In this document: piece after piece, positions 27,795 through 36,606 of the stretch
Layout: every line of letters starts with the position of its first letter
Numbering within the stretch: position 1 is the first letter of the stretch
From: Mycobacterium sp. E1747
GTDB lineage: Bacteria > Actinomycetota > Actinomycetes > Mycobacteriales > Mycobacteriaceae
Direction: 5' to 3'
Assembly (NCBI RefSeq): GCF_001667775.1
Contig: NZ_LZJI01000192.1
Location: 1-64,000 of the forward strand
DNA length: 64,000 bases
The notes under the pieces: model-generated
What the model was told of the DNA's origin: nothing
The model's input: the letters and a program-made list of their open reading frames with translations, nothing else
Database searches by the model: none
Translations under genes and position numbers: made by a program

Positions 27795-29737
27795 CGTACC
27801 CGTACCAATACTCCATAAAGTTCCAGTTCAGACACCGTACCATTTGTGCCGTCTGGTTTGATGATTCGGAATTGCTGGCCGCCGCCTGGCTGATGGAACC
27901 ACGGCGCCACTTCAGATTGTTCGATGTGCCAGCCCGGAGGTAGGAGAGATGGGTCTCCCACCGCGTATTCAAAGTAAGGCTTCACCGCACTCTCTGGCGG
28001 GAGTGATAGCTCAGCGAAAGGCGTGCCTTCGGGCGCCAAGTAAGCGCCATAAGGGCTGCCGAAACGTCCAAGAATCGTCCCCGGTTCAAGATGCGCGTCG
28101 GGAATCACTGTCCCCGGAACCGCATATGGTTTGGTTGCCAGCATGTCGTCGGGATAAGACAGGCTGCCGTCGGGATGAGTGAACTCTGGGCCTGGTTCCG
28201 CCGGGTGGTAGCCGTTGAACAACTCGTGCTCCGGAGGCAGGGACGGAGGCGGCGGCGCCCCGGGGGGCACCGGGGCCCGTGGGCCGTCCGGCGCCACCGG
28301 CATATGCGGTCCCGCGGGTGGTCCAGCATCGGGCGGAAGCTCGCCGCCACCACCACCCCCCGGGTGCGGCCCATGCTCGACGACCGGTGCGGGCCCGGGG
28401 TGGGTGCCCGGCACCGGTTCCCCGCTTACGCCCGGAGTGGGTGAACCGTGTGGAGCCAGGTCCGCTGCGGCACTTGCCGCGCGCTCCTCCGCACCGCTCA
28501 ATGCGCGAGGAAAGACATTGTCGCCGGTCAAGCCCTCTATTGCTTCGCGACTGAAAAGCGTCTTGAGCCCCTGCCAGGCCACCTGACCGCCTGCCTTCAG
28601 CACATAACCGCCGCCGACCGCGGTGCTGATGGCACTCCACAACGGCTCCGGGGTGGCTTCCACCTTCCCGGAATCCAGCGTGCGCATGCCGGTCAACTTG
28701 CCGCCGCTGAAGGTATAGGACGTGCCCATCGCCTGGTCGAAGAATTCGCCCGCGCCGTCCTTGAGCTGCCCATAGACCTGCACCGGCTGTCCATCCACGG
28801 TGTGGGTGAACATGAAACGGCCGTCGGGAGTGATCGTTATCGATGCGGGGTCGACGTCCTTGTAGTCGGGGATCTTGCCCAGGTCGTCGAGCGCGTGAGC
28901 GAGGTCGCCTTTCAGCTTGGGCAGCCTCGCGCTGGCGGCCTCGCCCTCGGGTGACCCCGGCCCATGGGTATAGAGGTCGGCCATGGCCTTGTTCAAGGCC
29001 TCCTGCGCGGCGCGGACCTTGCCCATTTGATCCACCACCGCTTGGTCGGTGATCCGGCGGAGATCGGCCAGCGCTTGTAGCTGGAGCTCGGTAGGCTTCG
29101 GCGAACCGTCGGCGTCGACGTCGTGAAGGGCGGCGGGATCGTATCCGTCGCTTCGCAGGTTGCCCAGCGAATTGCGTAAGCCATCGGAGTAGCCGTTGCG
29201 TATCGAATGAAGCTGTGCCACTGCAGCTTTGGTGTCGTCGATAGCATCCCTCTCGCAATTGCGGATGAGGGCATCAAGGGTGCGCTTATCCTCCGCGCTG
29301 AGGTGGCCGTTCTGCTCCATTTCGACGGCTTGGCCGATCAAGCCGTCGAGCGTTTGCAACTGCGCCTCGAGTGTCGCGATCTCTGTCTCTGCAGCCTTCT
29401 GCGCCTCAGCCAGGGAGGCGGCGATGTTTTCCAGGTCTACGCCGATCTTGGGCAACTGCAGGGACTGGGTGCCGAGCGACTGGGTCACTCGCTGCACTTC
29501 GACGGAGTCATTGATCGGATGGCCGCCATCCCGGCGGTTCCACGCAGCGTTGAAGCGGTTGCGGGCTTGCTCGAAGGCGTGCTCCGCCTCAGCGGTGCAT
29601 CGGCCGGCGCGATGAAACGCCTCTGCCAGCGAGGAGATCTGCCCCGGGCTCCCGGATTGCAAGCTTTTGTTGATTGCCCACGGGTCACCGCCGGCCTCGG
29701 CGATCAGCGCCCCAACGCTTATGTAGCGAAGCTGCAT
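27791..29737 (-). CDS. Polymorphic toxin with C-terminal TNT (NAD glycohydrolase) domain
   Basis: 648 residues. The N-terminal ~230 are helical (MQLRYISVGALIAEAGGDPW start), like N-terminal regions of large mycobacterial putative type VII substrates. A middle domain at about 290-395 (ITITPDGRFMFTHTVDGQPVQVYGQLKDG). A Gly/Pro-rich linker at about 425-500. A TNT domain at about 540-648: PGTILGRFGSPYGAYLAPEGTPF, LPPE, YFEYAV and the GGGQQFRI segment, equivalent to the NAD-binding Arg/Gln loops of M. tuberculosis CpnT (recalled). Predicted to deplete NAD in a target cell. No classical signal peptide. Confidence 0.85.
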   Translation of the reverse strand: MQLRYISVGALIAEAGGDPWAINKSLQSGSPGQISSLAEAFHRAGRCTAEAEHAFEQARNRFNAAWNRRDGGHPINDSVEVQRVTQSLGTQSLQLPKIGVDLENIAASLAEAQKAAETEIATLEAQLQTLDGLIGQAVEMEQNGHLSAEDKRTLDALIRNCERDAIDDTKAAVAQLHSIRNGYSDGLRNSLGNLRSDGYDPAALHDVDADGSPKPTELQLQALADLRRITDQAVVDQMGKVRAAQEALNKAMADLYTHGPGSPEGEAASARLPKLKGDLAHALDDLGKIPDYKDVDPASITITPDGRFMFTHTVDGQPVQVYGQLKDGAGEFFDQAMGTSYTFSGGKLTGMRTLDSGKVEATPEPLWSAISTAVGGGYVLKAGGQVAWQGLKTLFSREAIEGLTGDNVFPRALSGAEERAASAAADLAPHGSPTPGVSGEPVPGTHPGPAPVVEHGPHPGGGGGGELPPDAGPPAGPHMPVAPDGPRAPVPPGAPPPPSLPPEHELFNGYHPAEPGPEFTHPDGSLSYPDDMLATKPYAVPGTVIPDAHLEPGTILGRFGSPYGAYLAPEGTPFAELSLPPESAVKPYFEYAVGDPSLLPPGWHIEQSEVAPWFHQPGGGQQFRIIKPDGTNGTVSELELYGVLVRVR

Positions 29738-29970
29738 CGCATCCCCCGTAGCTGCGCAACGTCCCGCGCCGCGGCGGCCATTGCCACCCCTGAGCTTGCA
29801 ATTACGCTACTGATCCGACTACAGGCGTCAATTCACTGCAGCCACCAAGCGGGCTCAGCCCGGTCGAGGCCGCCGGAAAAGACGAGGGTCACGAACTCCT
29901 CGAGTCCGTGACCTCAGCGCCGATATTCAATGCTAACCACGCAAGCTACGCGTGGAGCGTCGTGGTTGGA
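29738..29970. other. Intergenic region upstream of the toxin
   Basis: No supported gene. Presumably holds the toxin promoter and ribosome site. Open frames here show no protein-like pattern. Confidence 0.4.
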
Positions 29971-30408
29971 CTATGCGGACATACTTCCCGCCTCGTCGAG
30001 GAATACGTCAGCCAGGCGCCGGCCGCCGCCGAAAGCTTCCATCGCTGGTGTCTCGGCGGTGGACGCGACCTGGTACTTAACAACCGCCTTCGCGAACTCC
30101 ACGACCGCCTCGACCCTGACGTACAAGCTCCACTCCAACTCGACACCGATCAATGGGCCCGTTGAGCTGTATGCGCACGCAACCACGTCGCCCACTGCAG
30201 CGCCAACAGATGGCGTCAAATTCACGACAACTTCCAACTTCAAGTTGTTCCCGAGTCAGTTCACCTACTGACTTACCTTGCCGCCTTGAAGGAATTTCGG
30301 AGTTCCGACAGAGAAAGTCAGCGATGCTCTCCTTAACCACCCCCGGCTGAGTGTCCTGGCTGAGCGGGCCTTGGAAGTAAACGACCTGGGCATCGCGAAC
30401 TGATCAGA
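29971..30408 (-). pseudogene. Degenerate small gene downstream of the NACHT gene
   Basis: Two protein-like frames on the minus strand overlap at about 30243. The upstream frame (about 30408-30243) reads DAQVVYFQGPLSQDTQPGVV and continues to VGELTREQL. The downstream frame (30243-29971) reads KLEVVVNLTPSVGAAVGDVV and then GPLIGVELEWSLYVRVEAVV to a stop. Joining them needs one frameshift, and no good start precedes the first. The V-x-L...GA...V-x-LxW pattern faintly recalls Trypco1 (CU044_2847) accessory domains of NTPase conflict systems; this is a weak guess. An independent 90-residue gene from TTG 30243 is the alternative. Confidence 0.35.
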
Positions 30409-30540
30409 CGCTCGCGCGGGGCGTCCGACGTTGCTGGGCGGCGGAGCAGATCAACTGACTGCGCCATCGAGACTGTTCCACCTTCGTCCATGCCCCGTTG
30501 TCTTACGCCATTGCTGAAGCCTGTCGGTTGCGACTCCTGA

Positions 30541-33500
30541 TCAGCGCCAAGTCTCATATTGTTCCGGGTGTCGCATGTACTGTTCGAGTGGGTCCTCGTC
30601 AACGACGACTTCAGACTCGTTCCAATCGTCGTTTTCACTGGGCCCCTGCGGCGACGCACCTGCCTGCAACGAAGTGACCGACGCAATATTGCGCTCTTTT
30701 AACCTATCCGCCACCATCTGGAATGCCATGGCACTGATGCTGTCACCCGCATGGAAGTCAAATTGACGCAATTTGGGCAGATCCAGGAGAATCTCCAGAT
30801 CAGAGATAACATCGCATTGTACTAGCGCCACCCGTTTGAGCTTTCTGCACGGCAACAGCACGCCAACATCCTCGATACCACAGTCCTCTAGGCTCAGATA
30901 CTCCAAATTCGGCAATCCCGCCAGAAAAGAAAAGTCTGAGATGTGTCTTGAACCTACGATCGATAACGAGCGCAGGGTCGTCGCCTCGCTGATGCCCACT
31001 AGTGTGCTCAAATTTTCGAGTTCGATTTCTAGTTGTCGAAGCCCGAAACTTCCGAGGCCGGTAAGCTCGCGGATGCTGTTGCAACCGCGCAGTATTAACT
31101 TCCGTAACTGTTGCGCCTCGCCTAGTTCAGCCGTTTCGTTCAAGGCCATTGGACCCGACAGTTGGAGTGTGGTCATTTTCGGAAACTCATCAACTAAACG
31201 ACGCATAGAACCGGCGATGTCTACATCAAGAGACAGCGAATGTAGGCCGGATAGAGCAACTAATGACTTTCGGTCGACTATGCCTCCGCAGCCTTGGAGT
31301 TGAAGGGAACTCAGGTTCGTCAACGACGCTAGGTGATCGTATTTATCGATCTGGTAGCATCCCTTCAACGAGAGACTCGTTAACGCGTCGAATCGCCGAA
31401 TAAACTCCAACGATGAAATCTTCTGATTATCGTTTAGCCCTATTCTTTTGATAACACTGCTGTCTTCGACCTGTGCAAAGACGTCCGCGTCGATCTCTCC
31501 GCTGAACTGGATAGCTACCTCAGATACGCTCTTGATATGCTTTAAGCCAGATATGACCTGGGGATCTCGAATACTCAGAGGCCAAGGACCCGTCTCGCCA
31601 AAGCAGCGCTGCGCATATTGTACGGGATCGAAATGGCTCCAGGCTTCCATCCGTGAACGGTGAACTCTCGCCCTTCGGTCGTCGCGATAAGCTTCAATAA
31701 GCGACAGCGCGTCGTCACCACCTATCAACCCGGCTGTAGACAATGTTGCCGCAGCCTCTGCTTCAGTGAGCTTGCCGCTTTCGATCGGCAGCATCGTGAC
31801 GATCTCTTCGCCGACGGACGCTAGTATCCGTGCTGTAGCCTGGTCCGCGGGCGGAATTAGCGTTTCCATTCTTGCGAGAATCCGTTGGCGAAGCTCTGGA
31901 TCAATCCGTGTCACGACTTCGGTGCACGATGCCGCAAGAAAGTTCAGCTTCGCCGCCTTCGGCCGTTCCGCCTGATCCGCCGCGTCCAATATCGACGTTA
32001 AGAGCACCTCGGCTTCTCGTTGCCGCGCGAACCCGGATGCCATGACGATGATTTCCGAGTAAGCATCGCGCTCAGCGTTATTGATAAGTAGCTCGATCGA
32101 CCCCTCTTGAACTATCCGTGAGGCAGCCAGGTATTCTTGAAATGTTTTATGGATGAAGTCGACTCGTTGATTGACGGGCTCCCTGAGCATGCCGGAACGC
32201 TCCAGTAGAAAAGTGAGGATCGCGTCAGCCGACTCGCTCACATGTGGCATATGGTCGACCGATCGCTGCACCTTGTCTAGGACGCGTCCCCTTTCCGCAT
32301 CGCTCAATTCGTTGACGGTGAACCAGTAGGCAAGATCGCTAAGGATCGCGACTTTGTCGTCGAATCTGAGAGAAATGGCAGAGCTACTTGGGATGTTTCG
32401 CTCGGCATCTCTTCGATCGAGAAGCATCTCCAAGGCGGTGCGATAAATTTCGAGCCGACGGGTAGGCAACTGCTTGCGTCTGTTCCAATTCAACGCGCAC
32501 AGGAGTGCACAGAGAAGTGGGTTTTCGGCGAGCTGTCTAAGCGCACGGCTCTTTTTGAAGGTCGCCAGAAGCGATCGACGATACTCATCAATTTGACCTG
32601 CATCATGCGTCCCATCAAGGGCGATAGCTTCGTGCCATCGACTGATGAACAGTTCCACGTATGGCCGGGTCATGGGTAGTAGCGCTGCGGTGACAAATTC
32701 GAATTCTTCGAGCCAGTTAGCATCGCTTGCCGATGGCCTTGAAGTAACGATAAACGTTGCGTCCGGGTAAGCACTCGTCAGGTCCGCGATCCATTCGTGT
32801 AGCTCTTGGCGCCGATTCTGAGAGAATTCGTCTACGCCATCGAGCAGTACGACACCGCGTCCGTGCGAGAGCAACGTTTGGGCCCACTTATCGGGCGCAA
32901 GTTCCGCTAGAGGTTGCGATGCGTACTCGACGAACGCCGATACGGCAGGCAATCCTATATCCGCAAACCTTCGAAGCTCAACGATGAACGGTACAGCACG
33001 GTTCCAGGCTCTTAACGGCTCGGAATGCCTTCGCTGTGCACACATTAGGGCCAGCCACCGCACGAGAGTAGTCTTGCCGGAGCCAGCTTCTCCCCGCAGA
33101 TATATGCGACGGGCTTTCGAGACCACAAGGTCGGCACTGAGAGTCTCAGTAAGCGCGTCGCGGTGTGTTCCTGGCGCAGCCGGCGCCGAGACTGAGAGTC
33201 CGATGTAGGCGGCGTCAAGAGAGTATCGACGACTGGGACCCGCGTTAGTGACCCCGAAGATCTCTACCTTATCGAGTTTTCGAGCCAGTTCGCGAAGATA
33301 CTTCAATTCGAATTCATTGTCTTCGTTGTTCCTGGCGCCTAGAGTATCGCCCCGTTTTGGCATGCGAGTAAGCACTTCATTGAGCAGGTCGATCACTTCG
33401 TTGTTTCGGCTCAGAATCTCTTTAATGCCGCGGCCTTGGAAGCTGGGTAACGTAATTATTACCTCAGTTAAGTGCTCAATTGCCTCTCGTAGCATAAGTT

Positions 33501-33918
33501 CAAAAAGCTGAGTAGCAGGTTCGCTTAACAGGTATTGCTGCTGGAGGTGTCGCGAATGCGTATACGCAACCCGATAGAGAGCCTCTGCGCTCAGATTGTT
33601 ATCAAGAAGCATGCCGTCGTCAAAGTGCGCTTCCTCGATAGTGCGGCTGACGAATAATATCGCCGCTTCTTGTTCGTTCGCCGGGATGCGTTGCAGTTCT
33701 GGGTCCAGTCGTTGGTGAAGTCGCTGGGCAACTGTTTCTGCAAGTTGTTCGAGTTGTCGGTTGAGACTTCGCTGGGGCAACACCCCCAAGTGTCTGGCGC
33801 CGGCGAGCTCGACAAGCGTCATCTTCCGCTCGGAGGCCGACCGCCTCCCGGCGATTAGTGACTTGCCGCAAACCGTAGCTATTGATGTACCAACCTTCAA
33901 CAGTGTTTCAACAGACAC
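30541..33918 (-). CDS. NACHT-LRR STAND ATPase (bacterial NLR-like)
   Basis: 1125 residues from GTG 33918. Helical N-terminal domain at about 34-200 (LPQRSLNRQLEQLAETVAQRL, NEQEAAILFVSRTIEEAHFDD), like those preceding NACHT in actinobacteria (NNH type, recalled). NACHT domain at about 265-560: Walker A GEAGSGKTTL (276-285), Walker B GVVLLDGVDEFS (355-366), sensor-like FIVTSRPS. A helical arm follows, then a leucine-rich-repeat-like sensor at about 850-1090 (LTSLSLKGC, LSSLQLQGC, LRKLILRGC, LEYLSLEDC). Bacterial NACHT proteins of this plan defend against phage. Base composition is clearly AT-richer than the flanking core, implying transfer. Confidence 0.88.
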   Translation of the reverse strand: MSVETLLKVGTSIATVCGKSLIAGRRSASERKMTLVELAGARHLGVLPQRSLNRQLEQLAETVAQRLHQRLDPELQRIPANEQEAAILFVSRTIEEAHFDDGMLLDNNLSAEALYRVAYTHSRHLQQQYLLSEPATQLFELMLREAIEHLTEVIITLPSFQGRGIKEILSRNNEVIDLLNEVLTRMPKRGDTLGARNNEDNEFELKYLRELARKLDKVEIFGVTNAGPSRRYSLDAAYIGLSVSAPAAPGTHRDALTETLSADLVVSKARRIYLRGEAGSGKTTLVRWLALMCAQRRHSEPLRAWNRAVPFIVELRRFADIGLPAVSAFVEYASQPLAELAPDKWAQTLLSHGRGVVLLDGVDEFSQNRRQELHEWIADLTSAYPDATFIVTSRPSASDANWLEEFEFVTAALLPMTRPYVELFISRWHEAIALDGTHDAGQIDEYRRSLLATFKKSRALRQLAENPLLCALLCALNWNRRKQLPTRRLEIYRTALEMLLDRRDAERNIPSSSAISLRFDDKVAILSDLAYWFTVNELSDAERGRVLDKVQRSVDHMPHVSESADAILTFLLERSGMLREPVNQRVDFIHKTFQEYLAASRIVQEGSIELLINNAERDAYSEIIVMASGFARQREAEVLLTSILDAADQAERPKAAKLNFLAASCTEVVTRIDPELRQRILARMETLIPPADQATARILASVGEEIVTMLPIESGKLTEAEAAATLSTAGLIGGDDALSLIEAYRDDRRARVHRSRMEAWSHFDPVQYAQRCFGETGPWPLSIRDPQVISGLKHIKSVSEVAIQFSGEIDADVFAQVEDSSVIKRIGLNDNQKISSLEFIRRFDALTSLSLKGCYQIDKYDHLASLTNLSSLQLQGCGGIVDRKSLVALSGLHSLSLDVDIAGSMRRLVDEFPKMTTLQLSGPMALNETAELGEAQQLRKLILRGCNSIRELTGLGSFGLRQLEIELENLSTLVGISEATTLRSLSIVGSRHISDFSFLAGLPNLEYLSLEDCGIEDVGVLLPCRKLKRVALVQCDVISDLEILLDLPKLRQFDFHAGDSISAMAFQMVADRLKERNIASVTSLQAGASPQGPSENDDWNESEVVVDEDPLEQYMRHPEQYETWR

Positions 33919-34039
33919 GACTAGCGGCCTCCCTTCCCCTCAGAACCTACTGCCAACCACCCGAATCAAATGAGTTGTGGTTGGCGGCATCTGACGCTAA
34001 TACGTCGACTTCCGGCGATGAGAACTCTAAACACCCCGG

Positions 34040-34963
34040 TTAGAGCCGTCCAGCGGCGACGCGTGCCTGCCACGTGTCGAGCACAAACTCCGTGACGGCG
34101 ACAGTTGCGTTCAGTGCCAATCGAGCGTGCCTCGTCAGCGCCACGCTGCGTTTCGACTGCCCATGGCCAATTCCAAGCTCGTTGCGCAGTTCGGCCAAGG
34201 ACTGGACAGTGGTGACGAGCGTGCGCAATATCTGTTGCGCGGACTCACTTCCCTTAGCACTCCGGGAAACAGAATCTGCCTTCAGCTCAAGCAGATCGGC
34301 GACGTACCGATAGAGCTGAGAAATATCTTCTCGCTGTCCGTACGCCACACCAGAGTGGTCGAGAATGATCCTGAACAAGCTCTCGACCAGATTTTTCGAC
34401 GACGAGATCGCCGCGACAAGGATCTGAGCTGAGACTGTCACATATGCGTACGAGATGCTCTTCCAGCACCCCCGGGTCGGTCAGGAGTTCACGTTCGCGG
34501 AGCCGAAGGTCCGGGCTTGCGCCGTGAAAAGAGTCGCGACGACGCCATCCGTAGACGGCATGGCCGCTGATCCAGTCAGCTGGGTAGAGCTCGTAACCGT
34601 CTCTCGCGAGGACCTCATTGAAAGGTTGAGAAGTCTGCCGACCTCCTCATCGGGTCTCACCAAGGGGTGCAGCATTTCAGCGAGGAATCGCAGAACGAGT
34701 TCGTCATCGCCGTCCTGCAACCCGAAGCGGCTGTCGGTAAACACCCAGTCGTCTGGCCAGTCTTCAGGGTTGTTCACGCGATGCTGCCGGATGTCACCGA
34801 ACGCTGACTTGTACCTCCGATCGGTGCTTGGCATCGAATCCAAGTCGTATATGCGCGCCAAAAAGTCGGGCTCATCCAACCTCCCCTCCCACAGCACCTT
34901 CGACAGGGTGATCGTGTCGAAGATTCTGCGGCGCGTGACTGGGGTGATGAGCTTCGCCGACAC
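34040..34963 (-). pseudogene. AbiJ-like abortive-infection gene (AbiJ_NTD3 + Abi_C), frameshifted
   Basis: N-terminal part from GTG 34963 (preceded by AAGGAG): ITPVTRRRIFDTITLSKVLW, EGRLDEPDFLARIYDLDSMPST, QHRVNN, DDWVFTDSRFGLQDGDDE, FLAEMLHPLVRPDEE, matching the AbiJ_NTD3 pattern as recalled. From about 34620 the homologous sequence moves to another frame (NEVLARDGYELYPADWISGH, to about 34405). It then returns to the first frame for AISSSKNLVESLFRIILDHS and ELRNELGIGHG...RHARLALNATVAV, the Abi_C (HEPN-like) domain. Frame one alone has a stop at 34481-34483. Two compensating one-base indels explain this. Lies 121 bp upstream of the NACHT gene. Confidence 0.75.
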
Positions 34964-34976
34964 TCCTTCAACTCCT

Positions 34977-35220
34977 TCAACCTGGACCGACCCCCACGGA
35001 TGGTGGTAAGTACGCTTCAATGACTATGGGGATCCACGCGACAAAATCCCCGCAGGGACTGAAGTCGCACCTGTGGTCCGTGTCATCCCCAAACATAAAG
35101 GTCACGACCTCTTTCGAGTTCGCGACTTTTCGTGCTGCAGTTCGTCGAACCGCGGTTGCGTCCAGCAGAGTGTTGTACGAGTCGGGCCTGATCAGGATGC
35201 CCGGCGTGTCGTAGCCGAAT
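34977..35220 (-). pseudogene. 3' fragment of an unknown gene cut by the IS256-family insertion
   Basis: About 80 open minus-strand codons end at TGA 34977-34979: FGYDTPGILIRPDSYNTLLD, AARKVANSKEVVTFMFGDDT, DFSPCGDFVAWIPIVIEAYL. They look protein-like. The stop overlaps the AAGGAG site of the AbiJ-like gene, suggesting an operon, and the 5' part stops at the IS256 terminal repeat. Family not recognised. Confidence 0.45.
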
Positions 35221-35228
35221 GAATGAAG

Positions 35229-36551
35229 GTCATCGCGTGATTCTTCGAGGGACCGTCCAAAGTCACTCGAGCAAAGGAATCAACGCGATGACCACTGCCC
35301 ACGATATCGACTGGCCGCAGCTGTTGACTCAACGACTCACTGCCACCCACCCCGATGTCCTGCGCGAACTGCTGGCGACGTTTATCCACACGCTGATGGG
35401 CGCAGGCGCCGACGCGCAGTGCGGCGCGCGATATGGCCAACGCAATGCCGAACGCACTAACCAACGCAATGGCTATCGCCATCGCCAATTCGACACTCGC
35501 GCAGGTTCATTGGATCTGGCGATTCCCAAGCTGCGGCACGGCTCGTATTTCCCGGACTGGCTGCTGGAACGCCGCAAACGCGCCGAGCGAGCACTGACCA
35601 CGGTCGTGGCCACCTGCTATCTGCTCGGGGTGTCGACACGGCGAATGGACAAGCTCGTCGAGACGCTGGGCATCACGTCATTGTCGAAGTCGCAGGTATC
35701 GGTGATCGCCAAGGAACTCGACGCCGCGGTCGAAGCCTTCCGGACCCGCCCGCTCGATGCCGGCCCGTACACGTTCATGGCCGCCGACGCCCTGGTCCTC
35801 AAGGTCCGCGAGGCCGGTCGGGTGGTCAACGTGCACGCGTTGATCGCGGTCGGTGTCAACGCCGAGGGCTACCGCGAATCCTGGGCATCGACGCCACCAC
35901 CGCCGAGGACGGCGCGGGCTGGTTGACGTTCCTGCGGTCGCTGACCGCCCGCGGTCTGTCTGGTGTCCGGCTGGTCACCTCCGATGCCCACGCCGGGCTG
36001 CTGGCAGCCATCGGGGCGACCCTGCCCGGGCCGTCCTGGCAGCGCTGCAGAACGCGCTACGCGGCCAACCTGATGGCCCTCACCCCGAAGTCGTCCTGGC
36101 CGTGGGTACGCACCCTGCTGCACTCGGTTTACGACCAGCCTGACGCAGATTCCGTTGCCGCCCAATACGATCGCATCATCGATGCCCTATCGGACAAGCT
36201 ACCCAAAGTCGCCGACCACCTGGAGAACGCCCGCGCGGACCTGCTGGCGTTCACCGCATTTCCCAAGCAGATCTGGCGCCAGATCTGGTCCAACAACCCC
36301 CAAGAACGGCTCAACAAAGAGATCCGTCGGCGCACCGACGTCGTCGGGATCTTCCCCGACCGCGACGCCCTGATACGCTTCGTCGGCGCCGTACTGGCCG
36401 AACAGCACGACGAATGGGCCGGATCTCGGCGCTACCTCGGCCTCGACGTCCTCAGCAAATCCCGCGACAACCACACCCCACCAACAGAACAGGAGGACAC
36501 CCCCGCAGCACTGACCGCCTAAACCATCACCCCGAAGAATCACACGACGAC
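35229..36551 (+). mobile_element. IS256-family insertion sequence
   Basis: 22-bp imperfect terminal inverted repeats: 35229-35250 (begins GTCATCGCGTGATTC) and 36530-36551 (reverse complement begins GTCGTCGTGTGATTC), 19 of 22 matching. Encloses one transposase gene that carries a frameshift. Exact ends and a target duplication could not be set. Confidence 0.8.
35288..36522 (+). pseudogene. IS256-family (mutator-type) transposase, one frameshift
   Basis: ATG 35288 begins MTTAHDIDWPQLLTQRLTA. The first frame runs through MAADALVLKVREAGR (catalytic Asp region) to GVNAEGYRE, then derails near 35878, where cgcgaatcctgg appears to lack one base. The next frame restores GAGWLTFLRSLTARGLSGVRLVTSDAHAGL (second Asp) and NNPQERLNKEIRRRTDVV (catalytic Glu) to the stop at 36520-36522. 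Rejoined length would be about 411 residues, normal for the family. Either a dead copy or a single-base sequence error. Confidence 0.85.
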
Positions 36552-36606
36552 GTCGTACACCACCTCACTGGACTTGACCCCGGTCCGCTCAGTGTGGGCG
36601 AAGGGG

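Noticed and set aside
29908..30271. Plus-strand small frames in the gap after the NACHT gene
   Set aside because: No ribosome site or recognisable pattern; the minus-strand frames are more protein-like.
36552..36592. Target duplication for the IS256-family element
   Set aside because: Only a short shared gtcgta could be found near the two ends and it is not placed symmetrically.
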